23,547 nt of DNA from Collinsella sp. Lineage in GTDB: Bacteria; Actinomycetota; Coriobacteriia; Coriobacteriales; Coriobacteriaceae. The stretch spans positions 1 through 23,547 of the forward strand of contig DXLU01000026.1 in assembly GCA_019414565.1 (NCBI GenBank). The letters are read 5' to 3'. Made by a program: the position numbers and the translations under genes. Numbering within the stretch: position 1 is the first letter of the stretch; each line of letters opens with the position of its first letter. A model generated the notes under the pieces. It saw nothing but the letters and a program-made list of their open reading frames with translations. It ran no database searches and had not been told where the DNA came from. This document shows, one piece after another, positions 15,470 through 23,299 of the stretch.

Positions 15470-16015
15470 CTAGGCGATCGCTCTTCTGTGATTGCGCATA
15501 ACGCGCTGCTCTTTTGAAAGCACCGCAAGGCCAACGCGGGTGGTTACGCGTCGGCCGCACAAGTCGAGCTCCAAAAAGGCAGTGCTCTTGCGTCTGTTAA
15601 TGGTTTTGATAAGGGCCTCGTGCCCCAGCAGCGGGCCTGCCGTTACTACGACCTGGTCTCCATCCTTTAGAGCCTCGCTCATGGGCACCAGGCGGTCTCC
15701 CCTATTGGTAAAGCCGCCAATGAGCTGGGTCTCTTCTTTTGCCAGCGGCACAAACCGACCGTCCTGGGAAAGCACCCGGGCAAAGTCGTCCATGCGCAGC
15801 AAATACTGTTGCACGGTGCGCGGATCCGCCGTATCGCAAATGAGATAACCGGGAAAGAGCGGCTTGGTCGTGCTGACCCATTCGCGGTGTAGCTTGATCT
15901 CGGTTTGATATTGGGGATAAAAGAGCTCCTGCATGACGCCAGCCGGCACCATGCGCTCGATGCGCTCGCGCATAACGTCTTCGCGACCGTTAGTGACTTG
16001 GATCACATACCACAC
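15470..16015 (-). CDS. loaP: LoaP-type transcription antiterminator (NusG paralogue)
   Basis: 181 residues starting MWYVIQVTNGREDVMRERIE. This is the NusG N-terminal (NGN) domain start, with PLFPGYLICDT as the conserved segment. The C-terminal KOW-type part has DGDQVVVTAGPLLGHEALIK. It is short, as specialised NusG paralogues are. Its place as first gene of a long polysaccharide operon matches the LoaP family, which relieves premature termination in such operons. LoaP members are known to bind an RNA hairpin in the leader of the target operon. I chose the GTG at 16015: AAGGGGG lies 8 bases upstream. GTG codons at 16024 and 16021 overlap or crowd that site. A UpxY or RfaH-like relative is an alternative name, but the function would be similar. 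Confidence 0.85.
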   Translation of the reverse strand: MWYVIQVTNGREDVMRERIERMVPAGVMQELFYPQYQTEIKLHREWVSTTKPLFPGYLICDTADPRTVQQYLLRMDDFARVLSQDGRFVPLAKEETQLIGGFTNRGDRLVPMSEALKDGDQVVVTAGPLLGHEALIKTINRRKSTAFLELDLCGRRVTTRVGLAVLSKEQRVMRNHRRAIA

Positions 16016-16401
16016 GAGCACCACCCCCTTGCTGTCTTACGTATGGCTCACGGGGTTTGGGTATGGCTACGCCAGGGCGCTTGTGCGCGAAGGCGCTCCA
16101 TATTCAAACCCTGAGCCCAGTTAGACAAGCACGTGGCTCTGCCCCACCGTGAACGGTATGTATAAAATCAGCGCTGAGATTGCAGGCGTGTATAACAAAT
16201 TAACCTACAACCTCAGCTGGCTGCGTGCGAACCAGTCAAGCAAGTAAAAAACTGAACCACACGCAAACAGCTGAGGACTGCTGCGTTTAGCATATTATTG
16301 GAGCTCGTGGCTTTTCTGGCACCGCCGTTACGGCCGGATGCTGATCGACCCTGCGCTTTGTGGTTTAGTGGAACCTGCGGCATAGTTGAACTCATGTGAC
16401 C
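16016..16401 (-). promoter_or_regulatory. Long 5' leader of the exopolysaccharide operon
   Basis: About 390 nt separate the predicted transcription start from the loaP start, without a convincing gene. Besides the switch-like hairpins at 16173-16276, the stretch near the gene holds an 8-base direct repeat (AGCCATAC twice on the minus strand, about 16040-16068) and small GC hairpins. A 60-codon minus frame starts at ATG 16395, very close to the predicted start site, and ends at 16213 inside the central hairpin arm. Coding by it is doubtful. Leader length and structure fit regulation by LoaP itself, which is inference. Confidence 0.55.
16173..16276 (-). promoter_or_regulatory. Mutually exclusive leader hairpins (antiterminator/terminator-like)
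   Basis: In transcript order there are three segments. A is complement of 16268-16276 (CCUCAGCUG), B complement of 16204-16219, and C complement of 16173-16186. A and B pair perfectly over 9 bp (16268-16276 with 16211-16219). B and C pair over 14 bp (16204-16217 with 16173-16186), including two G-U pairs. B cannot do both. The B:C hairpin is followed within about five bases by a UUUU stretch, so it resembles a weak intrinsic terminator with A:B as the alternative fold. The regulatory role is inferred. Confidence 0.5.
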
Positions 16402-16407
16402 TGAAGT

Positions 16408-16436
16408 ATCCTAGCACAAGGGTTTATAGGAACCAA
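16408..16436 (-). promoter_or_regulatory. Candidate promoter of the loaP-exopolysaccharide operon
   Basis: On the minus strand, -35 TTGGTT (16431-16436) and -10 TAGGAT (16408-16413) are 17 bp apart, a good housekeeping-sigma spacing with four of six consensus matches in each box. It lies between the tRNA terminator and the loaP leader, where the operon promoter is expected. Confidence 0.5.
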
Positions 16437-16522
16437 TTTAGGTAGTACTGGACAACATATATATTTACAAAAATAGCGGGTTATTGCGCAACTTTTTTGG
16501 GTGCAGCTTGTTGGGGAGCTTG

Positions 16523-16552
16523 AAAATAAAAAAGCCACTCAATCGAGTGACT
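16523..16552 (-). terminator. Rho-independent terminator after tRNA-Ala
   Basis: On the minus strand an 8-bp stem (16533-16540 with 16545-16552, one G-T pair) with loop GATT is followed by a run of six T and further AT-rich bases. It starts 13 bases past the tRNA CCA end, so it ends the tRNA transcript and insulates the operon promoter downstream. Confidence 0.85.
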
Positions 16553-16564
16553 TTAAATTCACGA

Positions 16565-16640
16565 TGGTGGAGACGAGGGGGATCGAACCCCTGACCTCTT
16601 GACTGCCAGTCAAGCGCTCTCCCAGCTGAGCTACGCCCCC
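16565..16640 (-). tRNA. tRNA-Ala (anticodon GGC)
   Basis: A 76-base cloverleaf on the minus strand. The acceptor stem is GGGGGCG with CGTCTCC (two G-U pairs), the D arm GCTC...GAGC, the anticodon arm CTTGA-CTGGCAG-TCAAG with anticodon GGC, and the T arm AGGGG-TTCGATC-CCCCT. The discriminator is A and CCA is encoded. GGC reads alanine GCC/GCU codons; GCC is frequent in the glycogen genes here. It has its own promoter and terminator and so is probably a single-gene transcript. tRNA genes often serve as insertion points for foreign DNA, but I saw no repeated 3' end as attachment site nearby. Confidence 0.97.
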
Positions 16641-16653
16641 GTGACGGAGTGAT

Positions 16654-16682
16654 ACTATAGGGGAAAGTCGCAGGTGTTGCAA
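16654..16682 (-). promoter_or_regulatory. tRNA-Ala promoter
   Basis: On the minus strand, -35 TTGCAA (16677-16682), a 17-bp spacer and -10 TATAGT (16654-16659) end 13 bases before the first base of the tRNA. Spacing and distance are those of a strong housekeeping promoter. Confidence 0.8.
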
Positions 16683-16722
16683 GAGGGAATTTTGAGTTTG
16701 TTGCTCTGCTTAGGGGTTTTCC

Positions 16723-17367
16723 TCACGCACGGTATAAATAACCGATTGCTACTCCCTGGTGGACGGTTATTGTTGCTGTCCTTCTTACGACGTTGCTGAT
16801 GCCGGTGTCGGCTAGTAAACCCAAGAAGGCGTGGTCTAGTTCCCACTCTAGGCCATGCTCGCTGACTACGGTGTTGGGGGCTATAGCGATAATGGAGAAG
16901 GTTTTGCCCTCGGAGCCCTCGATGGTCCACGATTCACCTGCGTGAAGAATACGGGCGACAACCTTGTCTTCCTCGACCCAGACGGGAGCATCCTCGTAAC
17001 CGGCAAGCAAACCCAACACGCTCAGTGCCATGTCGGGGCGGCCGCCGGAGGCACAGGTCGCAATCACCTCGGCACCCGGCCAGCGACGACGAACGGAATC
17101 GAGCGACAGCGCCAGGTCGGTATAGTCCTTGTAGGGGTCATGGCGCTCTACTTCAAAGTCCTCGGCAGAATCCACCAGCGCGCGGCCGGCATCGCTCACG
17201 GTATCGGCGTCGCCTACGTAGACGTCGCAGCCCAGCCCGGCGCTCAGCAGCGCATCGAGCCCGCGGTCCACGGCCACAACGCGTTCGCACTCTCCCGCCA
17301 GCTGGCGCAGCAGATCCGCACTCGCCACCACGGGCGAGCCGCAGACCACTAATACCTTGTCCGACAC
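16723..17367 (-). CDS. Thiamine pyrophosphokinase
   Basis: 214 residues. VVAVDRGLDALLSAG, DVYVGDADTVS and RHDPYKDYTDLALSL match the N-terminal catalytic domain of thiamine diphosphokinases, which convert thiamine to thiamine diphosphate with ATP. The C-terminal beta-rich part (GKTFSIIAIAPNTVVSEHGL, then ISNVVRRTATITVHQGVAIG) matches the thiamine-binding domain. The usual GGRxDH motif reads GGRPDMALS here, so the conserved His is Met. Start GTG 17367 lies 9 bp after the HAD gene stop, so both are probably one transcript. No clear terminator is visible behind it. The family call is firm; the altered motif leaves some doubt about activity or substrate. Confidence 0.85.
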   Translation of the reverse strand: MSDKVLVVCGSPVVASADLLRQLAGECERVVAVDRGLDALLSAGLGCDVYVGDADTVSDAGRALVDSAEDFEVERHDPYKDYTDLALSLDSVRRRWPGAEVIATCASGGRPDMALSVLGLLAGYEDAPVWVEEDKVVARILHAGESWTIEGSEGKTFSIIAIAPNTVVSEHGLEWELDHAFLGLLADTGISNVVRRTATITVHQGVAIGYLYRA

Positions 17368-17376
17368 AGCCCTCGC

Positions 17377-18066
17377 CTACCCCTCAAACTCCAACACGCG
17401 GGCCAGATCCAGCTCCTCGTAGCTATCGATAAAGATCTCGCAGTTGGCACGAACCTCGTCGCGCTCCATGCGCCCATGCGGGTCATAGATACCCACGCGC
17501 TTAAAGCCAGCGGCGCCTGAGCTCTTAAGGCCAAAAACAGCGTCCTCAAATACCCAGGCGCGCTCAAACGCATGCCCATGGCGCTCCTCCAGACGGCTCA
17601 GCGCCAGCTCGTACACATCGGGGAACTGCTTGGACCGTCCGGCCTCACCCGTCGTCGTAACAAACTCCATGTAGCGATCGAGTCCGGCGCCGGCAAGCGC
17701 AGACCCGACCAGCTCGGCCGGCGTGGACGTGGCAACGCACATGGCAATACCGGCCTCCTTCGTCTGCTCCAAAAATGCAAGCAGACCCTCGCGTGGCGGC
17801 ACCTTAGAGTAGCCATCGATCAGAATGTCGCTCAGCTCGCGATACAGCTCCTCGCCATTTGCGCCAATGCCCCAGGTGTCGTGGTAGGCCTGGCACTCGT
17901 CCTCGAGCGACAAATGCTCAAACTGGGCAAAATCGTCGACCGTCACGTCAACTCCGTGGCGGTGCAATAACTCGGGCTGGGCATAGGCCCAAACGGGGGT
18001 GCTATTAACCAGCGTGCCGTCGCAATCGAAAATAAAAGCGACATTGGGAGCGGCGGTCTGGGACAT
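17377..18066 (-). CDS. HAD-superfamily phosphatase (beta-phosphoglucomutase-like)
   Basis: 229 residues from ATG 18066 with AAAGG 7 bases upstream. Motif I is FIFDCDGTLVNSTP (nucleophile D14, acid/base D16), motif II VATSTPAELV, and motif IV VFEDAVFGLKSSGAAG. A helical cap sits between motifs I and II. This is the subgroup of beta-phosphoglucomutases and small sugar-phosphate or nucleotide phosphatases; motifs cannot tell which. It is divergent from the glycogen operon, shares the regulatory region with the repeated operator, and precedes thiamine pyrophosphokinase, so a sugar-phosphate substrate is plausible but not shown. Confidence 0.85.
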   Translation of the reverse strand: MSQTAAPNVAFIFDCDGTLVNSTPVWAYAQPELLHRHGVDVTVDDFAQFEHLSLEDECQAYHDTWGIGANGEELYRELSDILIDGYSKVPPREGLLAFLEQTKEAGIAMCVATSTPAELVGSALAGAGLDRYMEFVTTTGEAGRSKQFPDVYELALSRLEERHGHAFERAWVFEDAVFGLKSSGAAGFKRVGIYDPHGRMERDEVRANCEIFIDSYEELDLARVLEFEG

Positions 18067-18088
18067 AAATGTACCTTTCGATGTCAAA

Positions 18089-18176
18089 TGGTAAACAACC
18101 TGCTAAAAACGTTTTACCAAACGTCAAACCAACAATCAAAAAACCCTTATTGGTAAAACTGTCAAGAGTTTTACCA
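18089..18176. promoter_or_regulatory. Repeated palindromic operator between HAD gene and glgB
   Basis: Four copies of the half-site TGGTAAA occur. The best pair is 18151-18160 (TGGTAAAACT) with 18167-18176 (AGTTTTACCA), a perfect 10-bp inverted repeat with a 6-nt centre. A second, looser pair is 18089-18096 with 18111-18119. On the minus strand a TTGACA lies between the arms of the best pair, and a possible promoter (TTGATT, 17 bp, TAAAAC) overlaps the half-site at 18112-18119. A dimeric repressor acting on one or both divergent operons is the natural reading; the regulator is not in the window. The glgB promoter itself I could not place with confidence. Confidence 0.6.
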
Positions 18177-18286
18177 CGGCAATTCTGCCAGTGGTCTAAA
18201 CATGGCGCTTACCGATTAAACGCCGCCCTAAAACCACTTTCCTTCATAAAAGTAACGTACAGGTGTTATCGTAGTTTCTGCCGAAA

Positions 18287-18346
18287 GTTCCACCGAGCAC
18301 GCGAGGTGGAACGAATCATAGAACTCTCGCCGTCCCTTCGATTCGT
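18287..18346 (+). promoter_or_regulatory. Hairpins in the glgB 5' leader
   Basis: An 8-bp perfect stem (18287-18294 with 18305-18312, GTTCCACC/GGTGGAAC, 10-nt loop) is followed by a 7-bp stem (18311-18317 with 18340-18346). A further pair GCCTTGG/CCAAGGC follows just downstream. No T-run follows, so these are not terminators; they may control translation or message stability. I do not recognise a known riboswitch. Confidence 0.35.
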
Positions 18347-18412
18347 GCAGCCTTGGACCTTTCGCATCTAGTCACCAAGGCAACACGCTGCCGCGTCATG
18401 ATGGGATCAAAC

Positions 18413-20674
18413 GTGAGCGATACAAAGCTAAAGCCAGCAACTAAAAAGCCCGCTACCCGTAAAGCCGCCCCGCACGCACCGGAGCTCACCAAGGACGATG
18501 TCTACCTGTTTGGCATCGGCACGTGGGAGCGCAGCTGGGAAAAGATGGGCGCGCACCCCGACACGCAGAACCGTACGCGCGGCTGGCGCTTTTGCGTTTG
18601 GGCGCCCGATGTAAAGAGCGTGCATGTCATTGGCGAATTTAACGACTGGGATGAGGAAGCCAACCCTCTGGTGCCCGTGCATACGAGCGCTATTTGGGAA
18701 GGCTTTATTCCTGGCGCAGAACAAGGTCAGCTCTATAAGTATCTCATTGAGACCAACGAGGGCGAGAAGCTCTACAAGGCCGATCCGTACGCCTTCAAGG
18801 CCGAGTGCCCTCCGGGTACCGCTAGCGTGCTGTGGACCCTCGATGGCTACAAATGGAACGACGCCGCATGGCTCAAGCGCCGCGCCGGCCACAACCACAT
18901 GTCGCAGCCGCTCAACATCTACGAGGTGCATATTGGCTCGTGGAAGCGCCACGGCGACGCGCCGCAGGGCGAGCCGGACGAGTATGGCAACTATCCCGGC
19001 CCCATGGATCCCTTCCCCGCGCAGCGCGGCGAGTTTTACACCTACGACGACCTGTCGGTGGAGCTCGTGGACTACGTGCGCGACATGGGCTATACGCATA
19101 TCGAGGTCATGCCGCTCATGGAGCATCCCTTCGATGGCTCCTGGGGCTACCAGACGACCGGCTACTATGCCGCCACTTCGCGCTATGGCGACCCGCAGCA
19201 ACTCATGCACTTTATCGATGCATGCCACGAGGCAGGCATCGGCGTGATCATGGACTGGGTGCCCGGCGGTTTTTGCGCCGACTCCCATGGCCTTGCCTCC
19301 TTTAACGGCCACATGCTGTTTGAGCACGAGATTCACCCCAACTGGGGCACGCACAAGTTTGACTTCGCCCGCGGCGAGGTCCGCTCCTTCCTTGTTTCCA
19401 ACGTGCTGTACTGGCTCGAGAACTTCCACGTTGACGGCATCCGCATGGATGGCGTGTCCAGCATGCTGTACCTCAATTTTGGCATCGACGATCCGGGGCA
19501 AAAGAAGTTCAACAAGTACGGTACCGAGGAGGACCTGGACGCCAGCGCGTTTATCCGCCAGGTCAACTGCGCTGTGGAGGCCCACTTCCCCGACGTGATG
19601 ATGATGGCCGAGGAGTCCACCGCGTGGCCGCTCGTGACCTACCCGCCTCAGGACGGCGGCCTGGGCTTCCACTACAAGTGGGACATGGGCTGGATGAACG
19701 ACACCCTGCACTACATGCAGACCGATTTTCCGTGGCGCCCCGGCAACCACGGGCTGCTCACGTTCTCCATCATGTACGCCTTTACCGAGAACTTTATTTG
19801 CCCGCTGAGCCACGACGAGGTCGTCCACGGCAAGTGCTCGCTCATCGGCCGCATGCCGGGCGACTGGTGGCGCCAGTTTGCCGGCCTGCGCACGCTGGCT
19901 TTCTACCAGATGACGCACCCCGGCGCCAAGCTCAACTTTATGGGCAACGAGATCGGCCAGTTTATTGAGTGGCGCTACTACGAGTCCATCCAGTGGTTCC
20001 TAACCGAGGAGTACGAGACCCACCGTCATCATCAGGCGTTTATCAAGGCGCTCAACCACCTGTACACCGCCGAGCCCGCCCTGTACGAGCGCGGCTACAC
20101 CGATGACGGCTTTACCTGGATCGACGCGGACAACTCCAAGCAGTCCATCGTGAGCTTTGTGCGTCAGGGCGAGGACGTCGATGACGACCTGGTGATCCTG
20201 ATCAACTTTGACCCGGCGAGCTACGAGAGCTTCCGCGTGGGCGTGCCGCGCGAGGGTGACTGGGAGGTCATCTTCGATTCTGACCGTCCTGAGTTTGGCG
20301 GCAGCGGCTATGCCGGCAAGGAGCCCTACACCTGCTCGAGCGAGCCCTATCCCTGGAACGGGCAGATGGACTCCATCGAGATTAAGGTACCCGGTCTGGC
20401 AGGTGTGGTGCTTAAGCGCCGCGGTCCCAGCAGCTATAAGCCGCCCGTGGTCGAGGAGCCCAAGGCTGCGCCCAAAAAGCGCATGTCTTCGGTGAAGCCC
20501 AAGCCTGCGGCTGCTAAGAAGGCTCCGGCTAAGGCCAAGGCTACTACGACCAAGGCCAAGGCCAAGGCTGCCGCAAAGCCCGCTGCTAAGGCCGCAGCCA
20601 AGAAACCGGCTGCCAAAAAGGCCGCTACCAAGGCCAAGTCTGCTTCTGTTAAGCCGTCTGCCAAGGATGCGTAA
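18413..20674 (+). CDS. glgB: 1,4-alpha-glucan branching enzyme with basic Lys/Ala-rich tail
   Basis: About 753 residues. It has an N-terminal CBM48 domain (WRFCVWAPDVKSVHVIGEFN), then the GH13 barrel with LNIYEVHIGSWKR, DGIRMDGVSSMLYLN (nucleophile D346), MMAEESTAWPLVT (acid/base E400) and PLSHDEVVHGK (D468). Spacing of the three acids matches E. coli GlgB. It makes alpha-1,6 branches in glycogen. After the C-terminal beta domain (near GVVLKRRGPSSYKP) comes a roughly 75-residue tail of Lys, Ala and Pro (repeated PAAK/KAAAK units) resembling histone H1 tails; the N-terminus has a shorter basic stretch. Start: GTG 18413 with GGGA 6 bases upstream; ATG 18398 or 18401 are alternatives without a good ribosome-binding site. 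First gene of the glycogen operon. Confidence 0.95.
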   Translation: MSDTKLKPATKKPATRKAAPHAPELTKDDVYLFGIGTWERSWEKMGAHPDTQNRTRGWRFCVWAPDVKSVHVIGEFNDWDEEANPLVPVHTSAIWEGFIPGAEQGQLYKYLIETNEGEKLYKADPYAFKAECPPGTASVLWTLDGYKWNDAAWLKRRAGHNHMSQPLNIYEVHIGSWKRHGDAPQGEPDEYGNYPGPMDPFPAQRGEFYTYDDLSVELVDYVRDMGYTHIEVMPLMEHPFDGSWGYQTTGYYAATSRYGDPQQLMHFIDACHEAGIGVIMDWVPGGFCADSHGLASFNGHMLFEHEIHPNWGTHKFDFARGEVRSFLVSNVLYWLENFHVDGIRMDGVSSMLYLNFGIDDPGQKKFNKYGTEEDLDASAFIRQVNCAVEAHFPDVMMMAEESTAWPLVTYPPQDGGLGFHYKWDMGWMNDTLHYMQTDFPWRPGNHGLLTFSIMYAFTENFICPLSHDEVVHGKCSLIGRMPGDWWRQFAGLRTLAFYQMTHPGAKLNFMGNEIGQFIEWRYYESIQWFLTEEYETHRHHQAFIKALNHLYTAEPALYERGYTDDGFTWIDADNSKQSIVSFVRQGEDVDDDLVILINFDPASYESFRVGVPREGDWEVIFDSDRPEFGGSGYAGKEPYTCSSEPYPWNGQMDSIEIKVPGLAGVVLKRRGPSSYKPPVVEEPKAAPKKRMSSVKPKPAAAKKAPAKAKATTTKAKAKAAAKPAAKAAAKKPAAKKAATKAKSASVKPSAKDA

Positions 20675-20768
20675 CAAAACCGTTACAGCTGTAATTACCC
20701 GCCCCGACGAGGCGTAGGATACAAGTCATAACCGTTCCGGGAGAAACATCCCCGGGGGAAAGGAACGT

Positions 20769-23195
20769 ATGAATAAGATCTTCGACAACAAGCAGGAGTT
20801 TACCGAGCTCTATCGCGATGCCGTCATGAGCATCAGCGGTAAGAGCGTCGAGGCCGCCAGCGACCTCGACCGCTTTAACGCCCTGGCCAAGCTCGTGGCC
20901 GAGAAGGCGCGCACCGTTGCCACCAAGAGTGACGCCCGCGTCACCGCCGAGGGCAAAAAGCGCGTGTACTACTTCTCGATCGAGTTTTTGATCGGCCGCC
21001 TGCTCGACAACTACCTGCTTAACTTTGGCGTGCGCGACATGGTCGCCGAGGCGCTCGACGACATGGGCTTTGACCTGTCCGTCATCGAGAACCAGGAGCC
21101 CGATCCGGCGCTGGGCAACGGCGGCCTGGGCCGTCTGGCCGCATGTTTCCTGGATTCCATGGCAGCCGAGGGCATCGCCGGCTATGGCAACGGCATGCGC
21201 TACCGCTACGGCCTGTTTAAGCAGGAGATCGTCAACGGTAGCCAGGTCGAGGCCACCGACGAGTGGCTCACCCACGGCTATCCCTGGGAGGTCCGTCGTC
21301 AGGACAAGGCCGTGACCATCAAGTTTGGTGGCCATGTTGAGGGCTTTGAGGAGAACGGCCGCACGTTCTACCGCACGGTGGACACGCAGGACATCCTGGC
21401 CGTCCCTTATGACATCCCCGTGGTGGGCTATGCCGGCGAGACCGTCAACAAGCTGCGCGTCTGGGCCGCCGAGCCGGTCGAGGAGCACTTTGACCTTGAG
21501 GCCTTCAACCGCGGCGACTATGCCCTGGCCGACGCCGAGCGCGCCGAGGCCGAGGCCATCAGCGCCATCCTCTACCCCAACGACGCCGGCGAGCACGGCC
21601 GTCTGCTGCGCCTGAAGCAGGAGTACCTGTTTGTCTCGGCCGGCATCTACAGCCTGCTCGACACCTTTGAGAAGGAGCACGGCGAGAACTGGGAGCTGCT
21701 GCCGCAGTTTGTGGCCATCCACACCAACGATACGCACCCCGCCATGTGCGGCCCCGAGCTCATGCGCATCCTCATCGACGAGAAGAAGCTCGAGTGGGAT
21801 GACGCCTGGAACATCGTGACGCAGGTCGTGAGCTACACCAACCACACCATCCTGCCCGAGGCCCTGGAGAAGTGGCCCATCGGCACGTTCTCCAAGCTGC
21901 TCCCCCGCGTGTACCAGATCATCGACGAGATCAGCCGTCGTTGGCACGAGTCGTTCGATACCACCCAGGAGGGCTGGCAGGAGCGTCTGCGCCAGACCGC
22001 CATTCTGTGGGACGGCGAGATTCGCATGGCCAACCTGTCTGTGGTCTGCAGCCACAGCGTCAACGGCGTGGCAAAGATCCACTCCGACATCATCAAGAAC
22101 ATCGTGCTCAAGGACTTCTATGCCTTGACGCCCGAGAAGTTTAACAACAAGACCAACGGCATCTCGCACCGTCGCTTCTTTGCCGAGGCCAACCCCACCT
22201 ACGCCAAGCTCGTGACCGAGGCCATTGGCGATGGCTGGCTCAAAGACGCCTTTGAGCTTGAGAAGCTCAAGGAGTTCCAGAACGACACCGAGTTCCTGAA
22301 GGCCGTGGGTGCCTCCAAGCGCGCTAACAAGGAGCGCCTGGCCGCCTACGTCAAGGCTGAGACCGGTCTGGTTATTGACCCCAACACCGTCTTCGATGTC
22401 CAGGTAAAGCGCTTCCACGCCTATAAGCGCCAGCTCATGAATATCATGAAGGTGATGGACATCTACAACCGTCGCATCGCCGATCCCAACTTCCACGTGA
22501 CGCCGACGACCTTCATCTTTAGCGGCAAGGCTGCCTCGAGCTACACCTTTGCCAAGGAGACCATCCGCCTCATTAACTCCGTGGCCGACGTCATCAACAA
22601 CGATGCCCGCGTCAACGAGGTCATGAAGGTCTGCTTTATCCCCAACTTCCGCGTGAGCAACGCCCAGCTCATCTACCCCGCCGCCGAGATCTCGGAGCAG
22701 ATTTCCACGGCCGGCAAGGAGGCCTCGGGCACGTCCAACATGAAGCTCATGATGAACGGCGCCATTACGCTGGGCACCCTCGATGGCGCCAACATCGAAA
22801 TCGCCGATCTGGCCGGCCGCGAGAACGAGGCCATCTTTGGCCTGACCGCCCCCGAGGTCGAGCAGCTCTGGGCATCCAACAGCTACTTTGCGTGGGATAC
22901 CCTCAACGGCGACCGCGAGCGTCTGGGCCGCGTGATGGACGAGCTCAAGGACAACACGTTTGCGGGTCTTTCGGGCAACTTCGAGAGCATCTACAACGAG
23001 CTCATGAACAACAACGACCCCGACCTAGTCATGGCTGACTTCCGTAGCTACGTGGATGCATGGGAGAACCTCACGGGCAGCTACGGCGACCAGGAGACCT
23101 GGAACCGCAAGGCCCTGCTCAACACCGCCTCGAGTGGCTGGTTCTCGTCCGACCGCACCATTCGCGAGTATCGCGACGAGATCTGGCACGCATAA
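20769..23195 (+). CDS. glgP: Glycogen/starch/alpha-glucan phosphorylase
   Basis: 808 residues, normal length for the family. VYYFSIEFLIGRLLDNYLLN, EPDPALGNGGLGRLAACFLD, GYGNGMRYRYGLFKQEI and AIHTNDTHPAMCGPELMRIL follow the standard order. The pyridoxal-phosphate lysine lies in GTSNMKLMMNGAITLGTLDG (K659), and VQVKRFHAYKRQLMN is also conserved. It releases glucose-1-phosphate from glycogen chain ends in the cytoplasm. ATG 20769 has AAAGGA a few bases upstream. The 94-bp gap after glgB has a perfect 12-bp palindrome (20683-20694, TTACAGCTGTAA) and a CCGGG/CCCGG hairpin just before the ribosome-binding site, so separate regulation is possible. Its place between synthesis genes is usual for bacterial glg operons. 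Confidence 0.97.
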   Translation: MNKIFDNKQEFTELYRDAVMSISGKSVEAASDLDRFNALAKLVAEKARTVATKSDARVTAEGKKRVYYFSIEFLIGRLLDNYLLNFGVRDMVAEALDDMGFDLSVIENQEPDPALGNGGLGRLAACFLDSMAAEGIAGYGNGMRYRYGLFKQEIVNGSQVEATDEWLTHGYPWEVRRQDKAVTIKFGGHVEGFEENGRTFYRTVDTQDILAVPYDIPVVGYAGETVNKLRVWAAEPVEEHFDLEAFNRGDYALADAERAEAEAISAILYPNDAGEHGRLLRLKQEYLFVSAGIYSLLDTFEKEHGENWELLPQFVAIHTNDTHPAMCGPELMRILIDEKKLEWDDAWNIVTQVVSYTNHTILPEALEKWPIGTFSKLLPRVYQIIDEISRRWHESFDTTQEGWQERLRQTAILWDGEIRMANLSVVCSHSVNGVAKIHSDIIKNIVLKDFYALTPEKFNNKTNGISHRRFFAEANPTYAKLVTEAIGDGWLKDAFELEKLKEFQNDTEFLKAVGASKRANKERLAAYVKAETGLVIDPNTVFDVQVKRFHAYKRQLMNIMKVMDIYNRRIADPNFHVTPTTFIFSGKAASSYTFAKETIRLINSVADVINNDARVNEVMKVCFIPNFRVSNAQLIYPAAEISEQISTAGKEASGTSNMKLMMNGAITLGTLDGANIEIADLAGRENEAIFGLTAPEVEQLWASNSYFAWDTLNGDRERLGRVMDELKDNTFAGLSGNFESIYNELMNNNDPDLVMADFRSYVDAWENLTGSYGDQETWNRKALLNTASSGWFSSDRTIREYRDEIWHA

Positions 23196-23229
23196 AGCGC
23201 GCGAGCTCCCTTTGCCGCACGGCATTACT

Positions 23230-23260
23230 CGACGGGCGTGACAGTGCGCCGCGCCCGTCG
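23230..23260 (+). other. GC-rich hairpin between glgP and glgC
   Basis: Positions 23230-23238 and 23252-23260 are perfect 9-bp inverted copies (CGACGGGCG/CGCCCGTCG) with a 13-nt loop. No T-run follows, so it is not a standard intrinsic terminator. It may be an RNA-stability or processing element, or a weak attenuator between glgP and glgC. Confidence 0.5.
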
Positions 23261-23299
23261 CTAATGGGTTAGGAACATCGATGACAGAAGGAGAAATCG

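Noticed and set aside
16213..16395. 60-codon minus-strand frame in the loaP leader
   Set aside because: The start is only a few bases from the predicted transcription start, with a poor ribosome-binding site and composition without protein character. Kept only as a remark in the leader entry.
16565..16640. tRNA-Ala as attachment site of an integrated element
   Set aside because: No integrase gene and no second copy of the tRNA 3' end were seen in the window.
20649..22496. 615-codon minus-strand frame antisense to glgP, and a 496-codon one antisense to glgB
   Set aside because: Val/Leu/Gly-rich antisense frames are typical over GC-rich genes. The plus frames carry complete catalytic motifs.
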